In this document: positions 7,363 through 16,520 of the stretch, one piece after another | Layout of the letters: every line of letters starts with the position of its first letter | Numbering within the stretch: the first letter of the stretch is position 1 | NCBI RefSeq assembly: GCF_000425485.1 | Contig: NZ_AUDN01000021.1 | Location: 1-64,000, forward strand | Direction: 5' to 3' | DNA length: 64,000 nucleotides | From: Flavobacterium tegetincola DSM 22377 | GTDB taxonomy: Bacteria > Bacteroidota > Bacteroidia > Flavobacteriales > Flavobacteriaceae | The notes under the pieces: model-generated | Database searches by the model: none | Seen by the model: only the letters and a program-made list of their open reading frames with translations | What the model was told of the DNA's origin: nothing | Made by a program: the position numbers and the translations under genes

Positions 7363-8718
7363 CTATGAAAGCATTCCTTTCACCTCATCAAAGTTCAAAC
7401 CACCATAATTTCCAGAACTCATTAGTAACAATGCACTTTCTTTTAAATCATGGGCACGCAAAAAATCTTGAAATTCTTGTGGGTTGGTGTAAATAATCAA
7501 GTCATTTCTTTTGAAAGCTGCTGAAATTTGTTCGTAAGTTACTTCTTCCAGTTGTTTGATTTTTACTGCGTCAGGCGAATAGAAAACTACGGCAACATCT
7601 GCAGCATCAAGTGCTCCTTCATATTCTTTTAGAAACTCGGCGTTCAAACTACTGTAGGTATGCAATTCTAAACAAGCTACTAATTTCCGATTGGGATATT
7701 GTGCTTTTACGGCTTGTGTAGTCGCTTTTACTTTACTTGGGGAATGTGCGAAATCTTTATAAGCAACAGCCGTTTTCGTTTCGGCTATTTTTTCTAAACG
7801 TTTCGAAGCACCTTTAAAAGTAGCAATCGCTTCATAGAAATCGGCTTCATCCACTCCCATGTTTTGGCAAATCCATTTGGCTCCAGCCAAATTATTTAAA
7901 TTGTGTGCGCCAAAAACCTCTATTGGCATTGGTCCTTCTGGCGTTGACAATAGAGTGGTTCCATCTTCAACGGTATATTCTGGTGTTTTGTAAGCGATTT
8001 TACGAATTGGATTTGTCGCATCTTCAGCCACTCTTTTCACCTCGGCATCGTCTTCGTTATACACTAAAATCCCACCATTTTTTATTTTTTGAATAAAAGT
8101 TTCAAATTGCTCCACATAAAAGTCATAAGTGGGAAACACATTAATGTGATCCCAAGCAATTCCTGAAATCAATGCAATATTGGGTTGGTACAAATGAAAT
8201 TTCGGACGCAAATCAATGGGAGACGACAAATATTCATCGCCTTCTAAAACGATAAAATCATTTTCTTTGGTCAAATGCACCATCGTATCAAAACCTTCCA
8301 ATTGAGCGCCAACCATATAATCAACTTCGATATTGTGGTAATGCATCACGTGCAAAATCATCGACGTTATCGTAGTTTTTCCATGTGAACCGCCGATTAC
8401 AACCCGCGTTTTATTTTTGGATTGTTCAAATAAAAACTCCGGATACGAATAGATTTTCAAACCCAATTCTTGTGCTTTTAGCAATTCTGGATTGTCTGCC
8501 TTGGCGTGCATTCCTAGAATTACTGCGTCAATTTCTGTAGTAATTTTTTCTGGAAACCAACCCATTTCCATAGGTAACAATCCTTTTTTATCCAGACGTG
8601 TTTTTGACGGTTCAAAAATTGCGTCATCGCTACCGGTTACTTGATCTCCTTTTTGGTGTAAAGCCAAAGCTAAATTGTGCATGGCACTGCCGCCAATTGC
8701 TATAAAATGAGTCCGCAT
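7363..8718 (-). CDS. mpl: UDP-N-acetylmuramate peptide ligase Mpl (murein peptide recycling)
   Basis: A 451-residue Mur ligase. The N terminus HFIAIGGSAMHNLALALH is the UDP-binding Rossmann element of the MurC/Mpl type, the ATP loop is GGSHGKTTITS (about 107-117), and the central domain has EGDEYLSSPID and SGIAWDHINVFPTY. The EYLSSPIDLRPKFH segment and lack of the normal MurC C-terminal features point to Mpl, which attaches the recycled tripeptide L-Ala-gamma-D-Glu-mesoDap to UDP-MurNAc. It is cytoplasmic. It overlaps the TPR gene upstream by 1 bp (8718), so the two are translated together. Confidence 0.9.
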   Translation of the reverse strand: MRTHFIAIGGSAMHNLALALHQKGDQVTGSDDAIFEPSKTRLDKKGLLPMEMGWFPEKITTEIDAVILGMHAKADNPELLKAQELGLKIYSYPEFLFEQSKNKTRVVIGGSHGKTTITSMILHVMHYHNIEVDYMVGAQLEGFDTMVHLTKENDFIVLEGDEYLSSPIDLRPKFHLYQPNIALISGIAWDHINVFPTYDFYVEQFETFIQKIKNGGILVYNEDDAEVKRVAEDATNPIRKIAYKTPEYTVEDGTTLLSTPEGPMPIEVFGAHNLNNLAGAKWICQNMGVDEADFYEAIATFKGASKRLEKIAETKTAVAYKDFAHSPSKVKATTQAVKAQYPNRKLVACLELHTYSSLNAEFLKEYEGALDAADVAVVFYSPDAVKIKQLEEVTYEQISAAFKRNDLIIYTNPQEFQDFLRAHDLKESALLLMSSGNYGGLNFDEVKGMLS

Positions 8719-9410
8719 TATTTATTTTTTTTAGTGTCAAAAGCAATTTTCAACGCTTCTGCTTTCTTAGATTGATTTAATTTATTTTTATACAAATTGT
8801 ATAATTTTTCAAAAGTAGTTTTGGATTGACCCATTTCAAATGCCTTCTTAAATTCGGGTTCGGCTTTTAAGTAACGGCTAAAATATTCCTGAATATGTCC
8901 TCGCGATAAATAACCATCCACAGGTGAAATTACTAAAAGTTCATCGGCGTATTTCTGTGCTTTTTTCTCACTTCCGCCTAAAATTCCAGGCACTTGCAAG
9001 TAAAATTCAATTAATGCCCAACGTGCATCAATGTGTTTTGGATCTAATTGAATGGCGGTTAAAAATGATTTTTCAACATCGCCAAGCATTCCTAAAGCGG
9101 CAAATTTATTTCCCTCTTTTGCTTTCATACCCAAAACGCCTCCGTATTTATAGTGGTAATTGGCATTTTGTGGATTAGCAATTTTTAATTTCTGGTAGTA
9201 TTTCAATGCCAGATTCCAGTCTTTAAAATGTCCAGCAATATCGCCTAGATATTCTATCGCCTTATAATTACTAGGTTCTGACCGTACAATATTTTCAAAA
9301 ATAGGTTGTGCCAAGGTGTATTTCTCCTGTTGAAAAAGAAACTCAGCCTTTTTAAAATCAGATGCATCCATAGTTACAGTGAATAAAAGTAGAAAAACAA
9401 TCAAAGTCCG
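8718..9410 (-). CDS. Exported TPR-repeat protein
   Basis: The start is placed at MRTLIVFLLLFTVTMDASDF, a short signal peptide; the frame continues 11 codons upstream but without a better start. The body (230 residues) is made of about five TPR-like helix pairs: FLFQQEKYTLAQPIFENIV, KDWNLALKYYQKLKIANPQN, VEKSFLTAIQLDPKHIDARW, ARYLKAEPEFKKAFEMG-like, and a Lys-rich end. It probably serves as a periplasmic scaffold. It couples to mpl through a 1-bp overlap; whether it takes part in peptidoglycan recycling is unknown. Confidence 0.82.
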   Translation of the reverse strand, partial: RTLIVFLLLFTVTMDASDFKKAEFLFQQEKYTLAQPIFENIVRSEPSNYKAIEYLGDIAGHFKDWNLALKYYQKLKIANPQNANYHYKYGGVLGMKAKEGNKFAALGMLGDVEKSFLTAIQLDPKHIDARWALIEFYLQVPGILGGSEKKAQKYADELLVISPVDGYLSRGHIQEYFSRYLKAEPEFKKAFEMGQSKTTFEKLYNLYKNKLNQSKKAEALKIAFDTKKNK

Positions 9411-9587
9411 CATGAAACAATATTTGATTTCAAAAATACGCATTTGAGTTGAATATCATTTGGTTTTTTAAAATGTTTAGTAGTTTTCGTTGTCGCAAAT
9501 GTTGTAAATTGGCTTAGCAGAAAATGTTGTGCTGTGATTTCAACCTTCTGCCCTTTTTTGTACTCTATATCATTATACACCGGACTT

Positions 9588-12500
9588 ATGAAAAAACTTC
9601 TACTCTTCATTTTATTCTTTACATTATCATTTGGGTTTGCACAAGATTTTCAACAAGAATGGCGCGAAGTAATCCAGTTTGAATTGGACGGAAAAGTTAA
9701 ATCTGCCAGTTCATTAGTGGATGAAATTTACATAAAAGCCAAACGAAAAAATCTAGAAGATCAGATTATAAAGTGTTTTTTCTACCAATCCAAATTTCTG
9801 CAAATTCAAGACGAAAATGCGCAAACGTTGATCGTAAAAAACATTAGAGCTGAAATTGCCAATTCCAAATTTAGTAAAAAAGCGCTTCTAAGTTTTATTT
9901 ATGCTACGCTTCTCGAAAGTCACTACCAGCGAAATCAGTATGTAATAAATGCACGAACTGATTTGGAACACAACAGCTCGCTTGATTTTAATACTTGGAC
10001 TCGAAAAGATTTTGAAACTGAAATAGCCAAAATCTATACAACTTTACTAAAAGACGACAAGCAATTGCATGAAACACCGATTTTAAAATTCGGTTCTATT
10101 TTTGAAATTTCACCGTATACGGATGCTAAAAAATGGTCGGTTTATGATTTTCTTCAGGATAAATCATTGAAGTATTATTTTACAAATTTCAACGCTTTGG
10201 CAGAAAAAAAAGCGGCGAAAATCATTCCTTTGTTGCTTGCTGATGCGTCTGAATTTATAAAAATAAATGCCGACACCATTTCGAACGAGCAATTAAAAAG
10301 CATTGTAACCATTTTTCAAAATAATGAACGCTATGCTTTACAAAACAGTTTAAAAGAAATTGATGCTTTGCGCTACGAGCGGATGCATCGATTTTCAACA
10401 TTTATAAGTGACCAAAAATTGTACTTTTCCCAGCTCGAAATTTTGCGAGAAAATACAAGCGATTCCTATTTACTTCAAGATTTGAAAGTTGATTTTGCCA
10501 CTTTTTACAATTCGATAACGACGAAGGAAAGCATACAAAATTATCACCCTGAAGTTTTAGCTCTCATTGACGAGGTTTTAGATCAGAAAGAAAACCCCAA
10601 CGCAAAAGCAACTGCCGAACGGTTAAAAGAATCCCTACTTAAAAAGAGTTTGAGCATTAATCTAGCGGGTGCTTTTTATCCGTTTCAAAACTACCGCGCT
10701 TTTGTAAGTTATAAAAATGTGGATACGTTGAAAGTCAGCTATTATAAAATTCCTGTATCCGTTTTCAAGAATTTGGAGGTCACAAATGATTACAACAGAC
10801 GTGTAAGAAATGACATTTTCGATCGAGACGCTTTAGTTTCGGCTTATATTAAACAGCATCAGCCACAGAAAACTGTTGTAAAAACGCTTCCGTCCAAGAA
10901 CAATCATTTTGAATATACGACTGAAATTTTAATGGATCCTATGGATGTAGGTCAGTATTTAATTTACTTTGAAACCAAAAATCCGTATCACAAATCCAAA
11001 TCCGATTTTGCGTATAAAGTGATTCAAGTTTCTACTATTAATTTTGTGCAGCAGAAAAATAATGATTTTGATGCGTTTAATTTATTAGATCGAAAAACGG
11101 GAAAGCCTATTGAAAATGCAGTGGTCATTAATGAGAAAACTACGGTTAAATCGGACAAAACAGGAAAAGCGCGTTTTATTTTGGATTCCAAAGGATCAAC
11201 TTCTACTACTGATTTGCTTTTGATCAAAGAAAAAGATACACTTTACACTTCTTATAGTAAAAGTAAAAAATACAACACAGACGACGGCGAAAAATTGGAT
11301 TCAAAAGCAATGGTTTTTTTCGACAGAGCCATTTATCGCCCAGGGCAAAAGGTATTTTTTAAAGGCTATATGTTTCAAAATAAAAACTATTTCAAAAGTG
11401 TGGTTCCGAACCTGACTGTTCATGTCATTATTGAAGATGCAAATGGAGACGAGGTTAAAACCTTTGACATTCAAACGAATGAATTTGGCAGCTTTACGGG
11501 TGAGTATGTTATTCCGAAAAATGTGCTAACAGGCGAATTCAGCATTACGATTGAAGAGCCCGATAATTACGAGGCTGATTCAAACTATTATAACAAAAAA
11601 GAAGACGAACATTCATTTTGGGACAATGCCAACTATTCCAACTACCAAGGCTTTAAGTTTCAAGTGGAAGAATATAAACGACCGACTTTTGAAATCACTT
11701 TTGACAAAATTACAGCGAATTATACCATTGGCGATACTGTAATTATAAAAGGCAACGCCAAATCTTTGGCAGGAAGTAATTTGACAAATGTAAAAGTGGC
11801 TTACACGCTCTCAAAAAATATAGAGATGCAAGATGTTTTCAATCCTAATGAATATAAAATCGTTGAAAATGAAACGAAAACAGACGAAAAAGGTGATTTT
11901 GAAATCAAATTTGTTGCGGAATTAGAAATTGGCACAAATGCGACCGTAAACGTTATTAATTATAATTTAAATGTTTCCATCACTGATTTAAATGGCGAAA
12001 CAAGAACGGCAACTTCCCGAATCGCTGTGGGACAAGAAATGCTTAAACTCAACTGTGTCATTGAACCTGTACTTGTGCAAGAAGATCAAAATTCGATGGA
12101 AATAGTAGCTACCACTTTAAACGACTTTCCTATAAACGCCAAGGGAAGTATTACGTTTATTGAACAAAATGCGTCCGATTTTCTAATTCAAAGAGAGCGG
12201 TTTCCCGAATTGCAAAGCATCGAAAAGAAAGAATTCGAACGCTTATTTCCTTATGAAGCTTACGATAAAAAAGATATTGAAATAACTGAAAAAGAAGTTA
12301 TGACTATCAATTTTGACACTGAAAAATCTAAAGTTGTTGACTTGTCTTTTTTGAAAAAATTTAGAACTGCTAATTATAAAATTATCCTTAAAGCGAACGA
12401 TCAAAACGGAAATGAAATTGTTAGTGATCGCACCTTTGAACTCATTTCAAAAATAAAAATAGCCGATAAAAAAGAACTTTTCACTTATTCTCAAATTGAG

Positions 12501-15500
12501 TCAGATGCGTCACATTTTGTTTTTGAATTAAAATCGGTTATACCTGATTTGTACATTACAACAAGAATGTATAATGATAATAAGCAAGAATCAGAACTAG
12601 TAACTCAATTAAAAAACGGCTACGGCGTGGTGAAAATTTCGCGTAAAGCAAAATACAGGAACGATGTTCATTTTCACTTTTCAACGTTATGGGAAAACAC
12701 GTATGTAGAAGATCAGTTTTCAATTTTAAAAGACGACATCACAAATAACCTCGAATTTGAAATTGTGAGTATGCGAAATAAAGTGGAACCCGGAAGTCTC
12801 GAAAATTGGTCTTTTGTACTTAAAAATTCAAAATTGCAATCGGAAGTTTTGGCCAGCATGTATGATTCTTCTTTAGATCAGTTTACAACTAGCGATTGGA
12901 AAGTACAGGAATTTTACAAGAATAGAAATTTACCCGAAGTTATTTACCAAACTGAATATTGGTATAATAACACGATACAGTTTAGAAATTTAAGTTTTAC
13001 ATCCAGTCATTTTAAACCGTATAATCCCGATCCTGAACTCAATTGGTTTGGTTTTAATTTTACAGATCGAAGTAAATATGTCAACAAGAGTTATTTAGAA
13101 AAAGTACAAAGCATCGCTTCCATTCCGGCAAATGCTACAATGGTTTCGGGAAGTATTTTTGAAAAAGAACTTCCATTACCCGGAGCTGTTGTGATGATTC
13201 AAGGAACAACTCGTGGCGCTCAAACTGATTTTGACGGACGCTTTACCATTGCCGTTGCAAAAGGCGAAGTATTGGTCTTTAGCTATTTGGGATTCCAAAA
13301 TGAAACAGCTGTTTATAACGGTCAGAAAAATTTTAAAATTATCTTACAAGAAGATGAAAATAAACTAGAAGAAGTTGTTGTGCAAGGTTATGATGTTGTT
13401 AAAACAAAAAGAAGTTTAAGCCTTTCATCGGTAACAATTACATCGCGTCCCAATGCATCATTATTACAAACACTTCAAGGTCAAGTTGCCGGTTTAAACA
13501 TTGTAAGTAGTAGCGGCCAACCGGGAGGTAGTTCAATGATAATGATTAGAGGCGTAAGTTCTGTAAATAATGATCCATCTGAACCGTTATATGTAGTTGA
13601 TGGTGAAATTGTAACTTCAGAACAATTTAAAAATCTAAATCCTGATGATTTACAAACAGCAAGCATTTTGAAAGATGCTTCTGCAACTGCAATTTATGGA
13701 AATCGCGGAGCAAATGGCGTTTTAATTATCACCACTAAAACTGGGATGAAAGATTTGGTACAAGTTAAAACGAGAACCAACTTTAATGAAACCGCCTTCT
13801 TCTATCCAAACTTAACTACCGATTCAAAAGGAAACCTTAATTTCAGTTTTACCACTCCCGAATCTTTAACCAAGTGGCGCTTGCGGTTATTCGGTCATAA
13901 TAAAAAAGCAGAAACAGGCTATTTTCAAACGGATATTATTTCGCAGAAAGACATTATGGTCATGCCAAATATGCCGCGATTTGTACGAGAAAAAGACGAG
14001 ATTCAATTTGCAACGAAAGTTGTGAACATGACCAACGAAACGAAATCTGGAAACGCTATTTTATTGCTTTTTGATGCGGCAACCAATACCGCGATTGATT
14101 CCATTACAATGAATTCTGACAATATGAAAGTCTTTAATTGCAAAGCCAAAGAAAGTGTGGTAGTAAAATGGAACGTTAGCATTCCAGAGGGCGTTCAAGG
14201 TTTACGTTATAAAGTCATTGCAAAATCAGGAACAGTGAGCGACGGTGAAGAAAACATTTTGCCTGTTTTAACCGATAAAATTCTTATTACGGAAAGTATT
14301 CCAATTTGGGTCAAAGGAAATACGAAACGAGAATTCACAATTGAAAATCTAAAGAATAATACGTCAACGACTTTGCAAAATCATGCGTTGACTTTTGAAT
14401 ATACGTCCAATCCGGTGTGGATTGCCTTACAATCGCTACCGTATTTGATGACGTATGAACACGAATGTTCCGAACAAGTTTTTGCAAAATATTACGCCAA
14501 TTGTATTGCAGAAAAAATCATTTCAAGCCATCCGCAAATTGAGCATTTATTCAAAAAATGGCATGACGACAAATCTGTTGTTTCGAAATTAGAGATGAAT
14601 GAAGAATTGAAGTCAATTGTACTCGCAGAAACACCTTGGTTATTAGACACCGAATCAGATGCGGAGAAGAATAAGCGATTGGCAGTTTTGATGGATTTGA
14701 ATACATTAAAGCAGAACAATACTGATACGTTTAAAAAACTAGAAGATAAAATGTTAGCGAGTGGCGGTTTTCCTTGGTTTAGCGGTGGAACGGAAGACCG
14801 ATTTATTTCGCAACACATTTTGGCTGGAATTGGGCATTTGAATCAACTATTTCCTACAGACAGTTTGAAATATAAAACAATTGTTTCGAAAGGAATTCCG
14901 AATTTAGACCATAAGTTTGTTGCAAATAATTCTAAAAAAGAAAAAATAGATCGTCCGTCTACTTTAGATCTAAATTACTTATATACACGAAGTTTTTATT
15001 TGAAAAATTATCCTTTTGAGACCAAAACAGATTCACTAATTCAGTTGCAATTGAAACAATGCAAAACAGATTGGCTTTCTTATTCATTGTACGAAAAAGG
15101 TTTGTTAGCCTTAATTATGAATCGTTTTAATGAAAAGGATTTTGCCCAAAAAGTAATTACAAGTCTAAAAGAAACGGTTTCAAATAATGATGAGATTGGC
15201 ATGTATTGGATTGAAAATAATTCGGGTTACGGTTGGTATCAGTCTAGTATTGCAACACAAGCTTTATTGATTGAGGCTTTCGCCGAAATTGATAAAGACA
15301 AGGAAACAATTGACGCAATGAAAGTTTGGCTGATTAAAAACAAGCAAACCAATCGTTGGTCTTCTACAAAATCCACCACTGAAGCCGTTTTTGCATTAAT
15401 GAATCAAGGAAGTGATTGGACTTCGCTGAAAGAAAATACTAAAATTGAAATTGGAGACGAGAAACTATTTACACAAAAAACTTCGAATAAAGAGGACGAA

Positions 15501-16079
15501 CAAAATGCAGGTTATTTAAAAATCCACTATAAATCAGAAGAAATAACTCCAGAAATGGGCAGTATTTCTATAGAAAACAAATCAGATGTTCCGGGTTTTG
15601 GTGGTTTGTATTGGCAGTATTTTGAGTCTTTAGCAATCATCAAGAAAGATTCGACTCAAACCATTTCCATTGATAAAAAGTTGTTCAAAAAAGTCACCAC
15701 CTCAAAAGGAGAAGAATTGATTGCGATTACAAATGAAACCTTGAAAGTGGGCGATCTATTGACGGTTCGCTTGATAATTAAAACGGAAAATGATTTGGAA
15801 TTCGTTCATTTAAAAGACTTACGAGCTTCGTGTTTAGAACCTGTTGATGTGATTTCAAAACATGAATGGAAAGGAAATTTCAGTTACTACAAAAGCACAA
15901 AAGACGTTTCCACGAACTTCTTTTTCGACCGATTGCAAAAAGGAACTTACGTTTTAGAATACGATTTAAGAGTGACCAATCAAGGAAATTTCAATAATGG
16001 AATTTCGACTTTGCAAAGTATGTATGCTCCGGAATTTTCGGCACATTCTGAAAATAGTAAAGTGATAGTAAAAGAGTAA
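9588..16079 (+). CDS. Alpha-2-macroglobulin family protein with embedded SusC-type TonB plug domain
   Basis: A 2163-residue secreted protein. The start is set at MKKLLLFILFFTLSFGFAQ, a signal peptide; an upstream in-frame ATG lacks support. Macroglobulin domains follow: MG2 near residue 576 (FFDRAIYRPGQKVFFKGYMF), MG3/4 near 696 (EEYKRPTFEITF). At about 1185-1265 lies a carboxypeptidase-regulatory-like domain (GAVVMIQGTTRGAQTDFDGR). At about 1275-1385 comes a TonB-receptor plug with the SusC/RagA signature (PLYVVDGEIV, ILKDASATAIYGNRGANGV). The macroglobulin then resumes (NETAFFYPNLTTDSKGNLNF) with the thioester site ECSEQ at Cys1627. No receptor barrel follows the plug. It probably acts in the periplasm or at the outer membrane as a protease trap. 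It converges on the S46 gene through a shared terminator. Confidence 0.92.
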   Translation: MKKLLLFILFFTLSFGFAQDFQQEWREVIQFELDGKVKSASSLVDEIYIKAKRKNLEDQIIKCFFYQSKFLQIQDENAQTLIVKNIRAEIANSKFSKKALLSFIYATLLESHYQRNQYVINARTDLEHNSSLDFNTWTRKDFETEIAKIYTTLLKDDKQLHETPILKFGSIFEISPYTDAKKWSVYDFLQDKSLKYYFTNFNALAEKKAAKIIPLLLADASEFIKINADTISNEQLKSIVTIFQNNERYALQNSLKEIDALRYERMHRFSTFISDQKLYFSQLEILRENTSDSYLLQDLKVDFATFYNSITTKESIQNYHPEVLALIDEVLDQKENPNAKATAERLKESLLKKSLSINLAGAFYPFQNYRAFVSYKNVDTLKVSYYKIPVSVFKNLEVTNDYNRRVRNDIFDRDALVSAYIKQHQPQKTVVKTLPSKNNHFEYTTEILMDPMDVGQYLIYFETKNPYHKSKSDFAYKVIQVSTINFVQQKNNDFDAFNLLDRKTGKPIENAVVINEKTTVKSDKTGKARFILDSKGSTSTTDLLLIKEKDTLYTSYSKSKKYNTDDGEKLDSKAMVFFDRAIYRPGQKVFFKGYMFQNKNYFKSVVPNLTVHVIIEDANGDEVKTFDIQTNEFGSFTGEYVIPKNVLTGEFSITIEEPDNYEADSNYYNKKEDEHSFWDNANYSNYQGFKFQVEEYKRPTFEITFDKITANYTIGDTVIIKGNAKSLAGSNLTNVKVAYTLSKNIEMQDVFNPNEYKIVENETKTDEKGDFEIKFVAELEIGTNATVNVINYNLNVSITDLNGETRTATSRIAVGQEMLKLNCVIEPVLVQEDQNSMEIVATTLNDFPINAKGSITFIEQNASDFLIQRERFPELQSIEKKEFERLFPYEAYDKKDIEITEKEVMTINFDTEKSKVVDLSFLKKFRTANYKIILKANDQNGNEIVSDRTFELISKIKIADKKELFTYSQIESDASHFVFELKSVIPDLYITTRMYNDNKQESELVTQLKNGYGVVKISRKAKYRNDVHFHFSTLWENTYVEDQFSILKDDITNNLEFEIVSMRNKVEPGSLENWSFVLKNSKLQSEVLASMYDSSLDQFTTSDWKVQEFYKNRNLPEVIYQTEYWYNNTIQFRNLSFTSSHFKPYNPDPELNWFGFNFTDRSKYVNKSYLEKVQSIASIPANATMVSGSIFEKELPLPGAVVMIQGTTRGAQTDFDGRFTIAVAKGEVLVFSYLGFQNETAVYNGQKNFKIILQEDENKLEEVVVQGYDVVKTKRSLSLSSVTITSRPNASLLQTLQGQVAGLNIVSSSGQPGGSSMIMIRGVSSVNNDPSEPLYVVDGEIVTSEQFKNLNPDDLQTASILKDASATAIYGNRGANGVLIITTKTGMKDLVQVKTRTNFNETAFFYPNLTTDSKGNLNFSFTTPESLTKWRLRLFGHNKKAETGYFQTDIISQKDIMVMPNMPRFVREKDEIQFATKVVNMTNETKSGNAILLLFDAATNTAIDSITMNSDNMKVFNCKAKESVVVKWNVSIPEGVQGLRYKVIAKSGTVSDGEENILPVLTDKILITESIPIWVKGNTKREFTIENLKNNTSTTLQNHALTFEYTSNPVWIALQSLPYLMTYEHECSEQVFAKYYANCIAEKIISSHPQIEHLFKKWHDDKSVVSKLEMNEELKSIVLAETPWLLDTESDAEKNKRLAVLMDLNTLKQNNTDTFKKLEDKMLASGGFPWFSGGTEDRFISQHILAGIGHLNQLFPTDSLKYKTIVSKGIPNLDHKFVANNSKKEKIDRPSTLDLNYLYTRSFYLKNYPFETKTDSLIQLQLKQCKTDWLSYSLYEKGLLALIMNRFNEKDFAQKVITSLKETVSNNDEIGMYWIENNSGYGWYQSSIATQALLIEAFAEIDKDKETIDAMKVWLIKNKQTNRWSSTKSTTEAVFALMNQGSDWTSLKENTKIEIGDEKLFTQKTSNKEDEQNAGYLKIHYKSEEITPEMGSISIENKSDVPGFGGLYWQYFESLAIIKKDSTQTISIDKKLFKKVTTSKGEELIAITNETLKVGDLLTVRLIIKTENDLEFVHLKDLRASCLEPVDVISKHEWKGNFSYYKSTKDVSTNFFFDRLQKGTYVLEYDLRVTNQGNFNNGISTLQSMYAPEFSAHSENSKVIVKE

Positions 16080-16082
16080 CAA

Positions 16083-16113
16083 AAAACCCGAAAGCACAAA
16101 CTTTCGGGTTTCT
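16083..16113. terminator. Terminator of the macroglobulin gene (copy A)
   Basis: AACCCGAAAG, loop CACAAA, CTTTCGGGTT, flanked by A-run and T-run. The same hairpin is repeated at 18657-18686. It starts 3 bp after the macroglobulin stop codon. Confidence 0.88.
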
Positions 16114-16135
16114 TAATTTATAATTCTAAAGTAAA

Positions 16136-16372
16136 TTACTTCACAATAGTCATCTCATCAATGATGTGTTTTGCACCAGCATATTTGTCGATAATCCAAA
16201 GTACGTAACGAATATCTACGTTAATTGTTCTTTGTAATTTCGGGTCAAAAATAACGTCACCTGCCATAGCTTCAATATTTCCGTCAAAGGCAAGACCGAT
16301 TAATTCTCCTTTTCCATTCAATACCGGAGAACTTGAATTTCCACCTGTAATGTCATTATCTGTTAAGAAATT
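16136..16372 (-). pseudogene. C-terminal fragment of an S46 dipeptidyl-peptidase
   Basis: On the minus strand it encodes the last ~79 residues of the S46 peptidase at 18708-20861, with an identical stretch from [14 protein letters not shown] to the C-terminal IIDEMTIVK. The nucleotide differences there are synonymous. The catalytic motif GNSGSP reads GNSSSP here, and an in-frame TAA lies just upstream of the homologous part, so it cannot be expressed as an enzyme. The synonymous divergence means the two copies evolved as functional genes in separate lineages before coming together. It is therefore a recombination remnant and not a recent slip duplication. Confidence 0.88.
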
Positions 16373-16452
16373 GATTGATTAAATAATACAGCATTTTGCT
16401 ATTCTAAATAATATTTCATAAATTTCAGCTAAATAACTTAAAACCATATATC

Positions 16453-16490
16453 ATGAAAGAAAGAAAGAAAGAAAGAAAGAAAGAATAAGT
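16453..16490 (+). repeat. Tetranucleotide tract (GAAA)7 at the lipoprotein start, likely phase switch
   Basis: Directly after an ATG at 16453-16455 (sharing its G) come seven GAAA units (16455-16482) followed by GAATAAG. From this ATG the frame reads MKERKKERKKE and stops at TAA 16486-16488. One more unit (or two fewer) would join the ATG in frame to the segment RISHIVLFLSLIGLLFMNC, giving a textbook lipoprotein signal peptide: Lys/Arg-rich start, hydrophobic core, lipobox Cys. As sequenced, the gene is in the off register. Tracts like this, at a start codon and with no internal stop in the alternative frame, are the hallmark of slipped-strand phase variation. Confidence 0.85.
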
Positions 16491-16520
16491 CATATTGTAC
16501 TTTTTCTATCATTAATTGGA

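Larger units (their letters stand above)
16078..16372 (-). repeat. Imperfect copy A of the S46 3' end plus its terminator
   Basis: This segment aligns along its whole length with 18652-18944 (terminator hairpin, stop codon and last ~79 codons of the S46 peptidase). Visible differences are roughly a dozen substitutions in the coding part plus small changes in the spacer. Homology stops abruptly at about 16372. Confidence 0.93.

Noticed and set aside
16455-16482. GAAA tract as a sequencing or assembly artefact
   Set aside because: Possible in principle, but the tract sits exactly between an ATG and a lipoprotein signal peptide and has no stop in the coding frame, which an artefact would not produce. 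Raw reads should still be checked.
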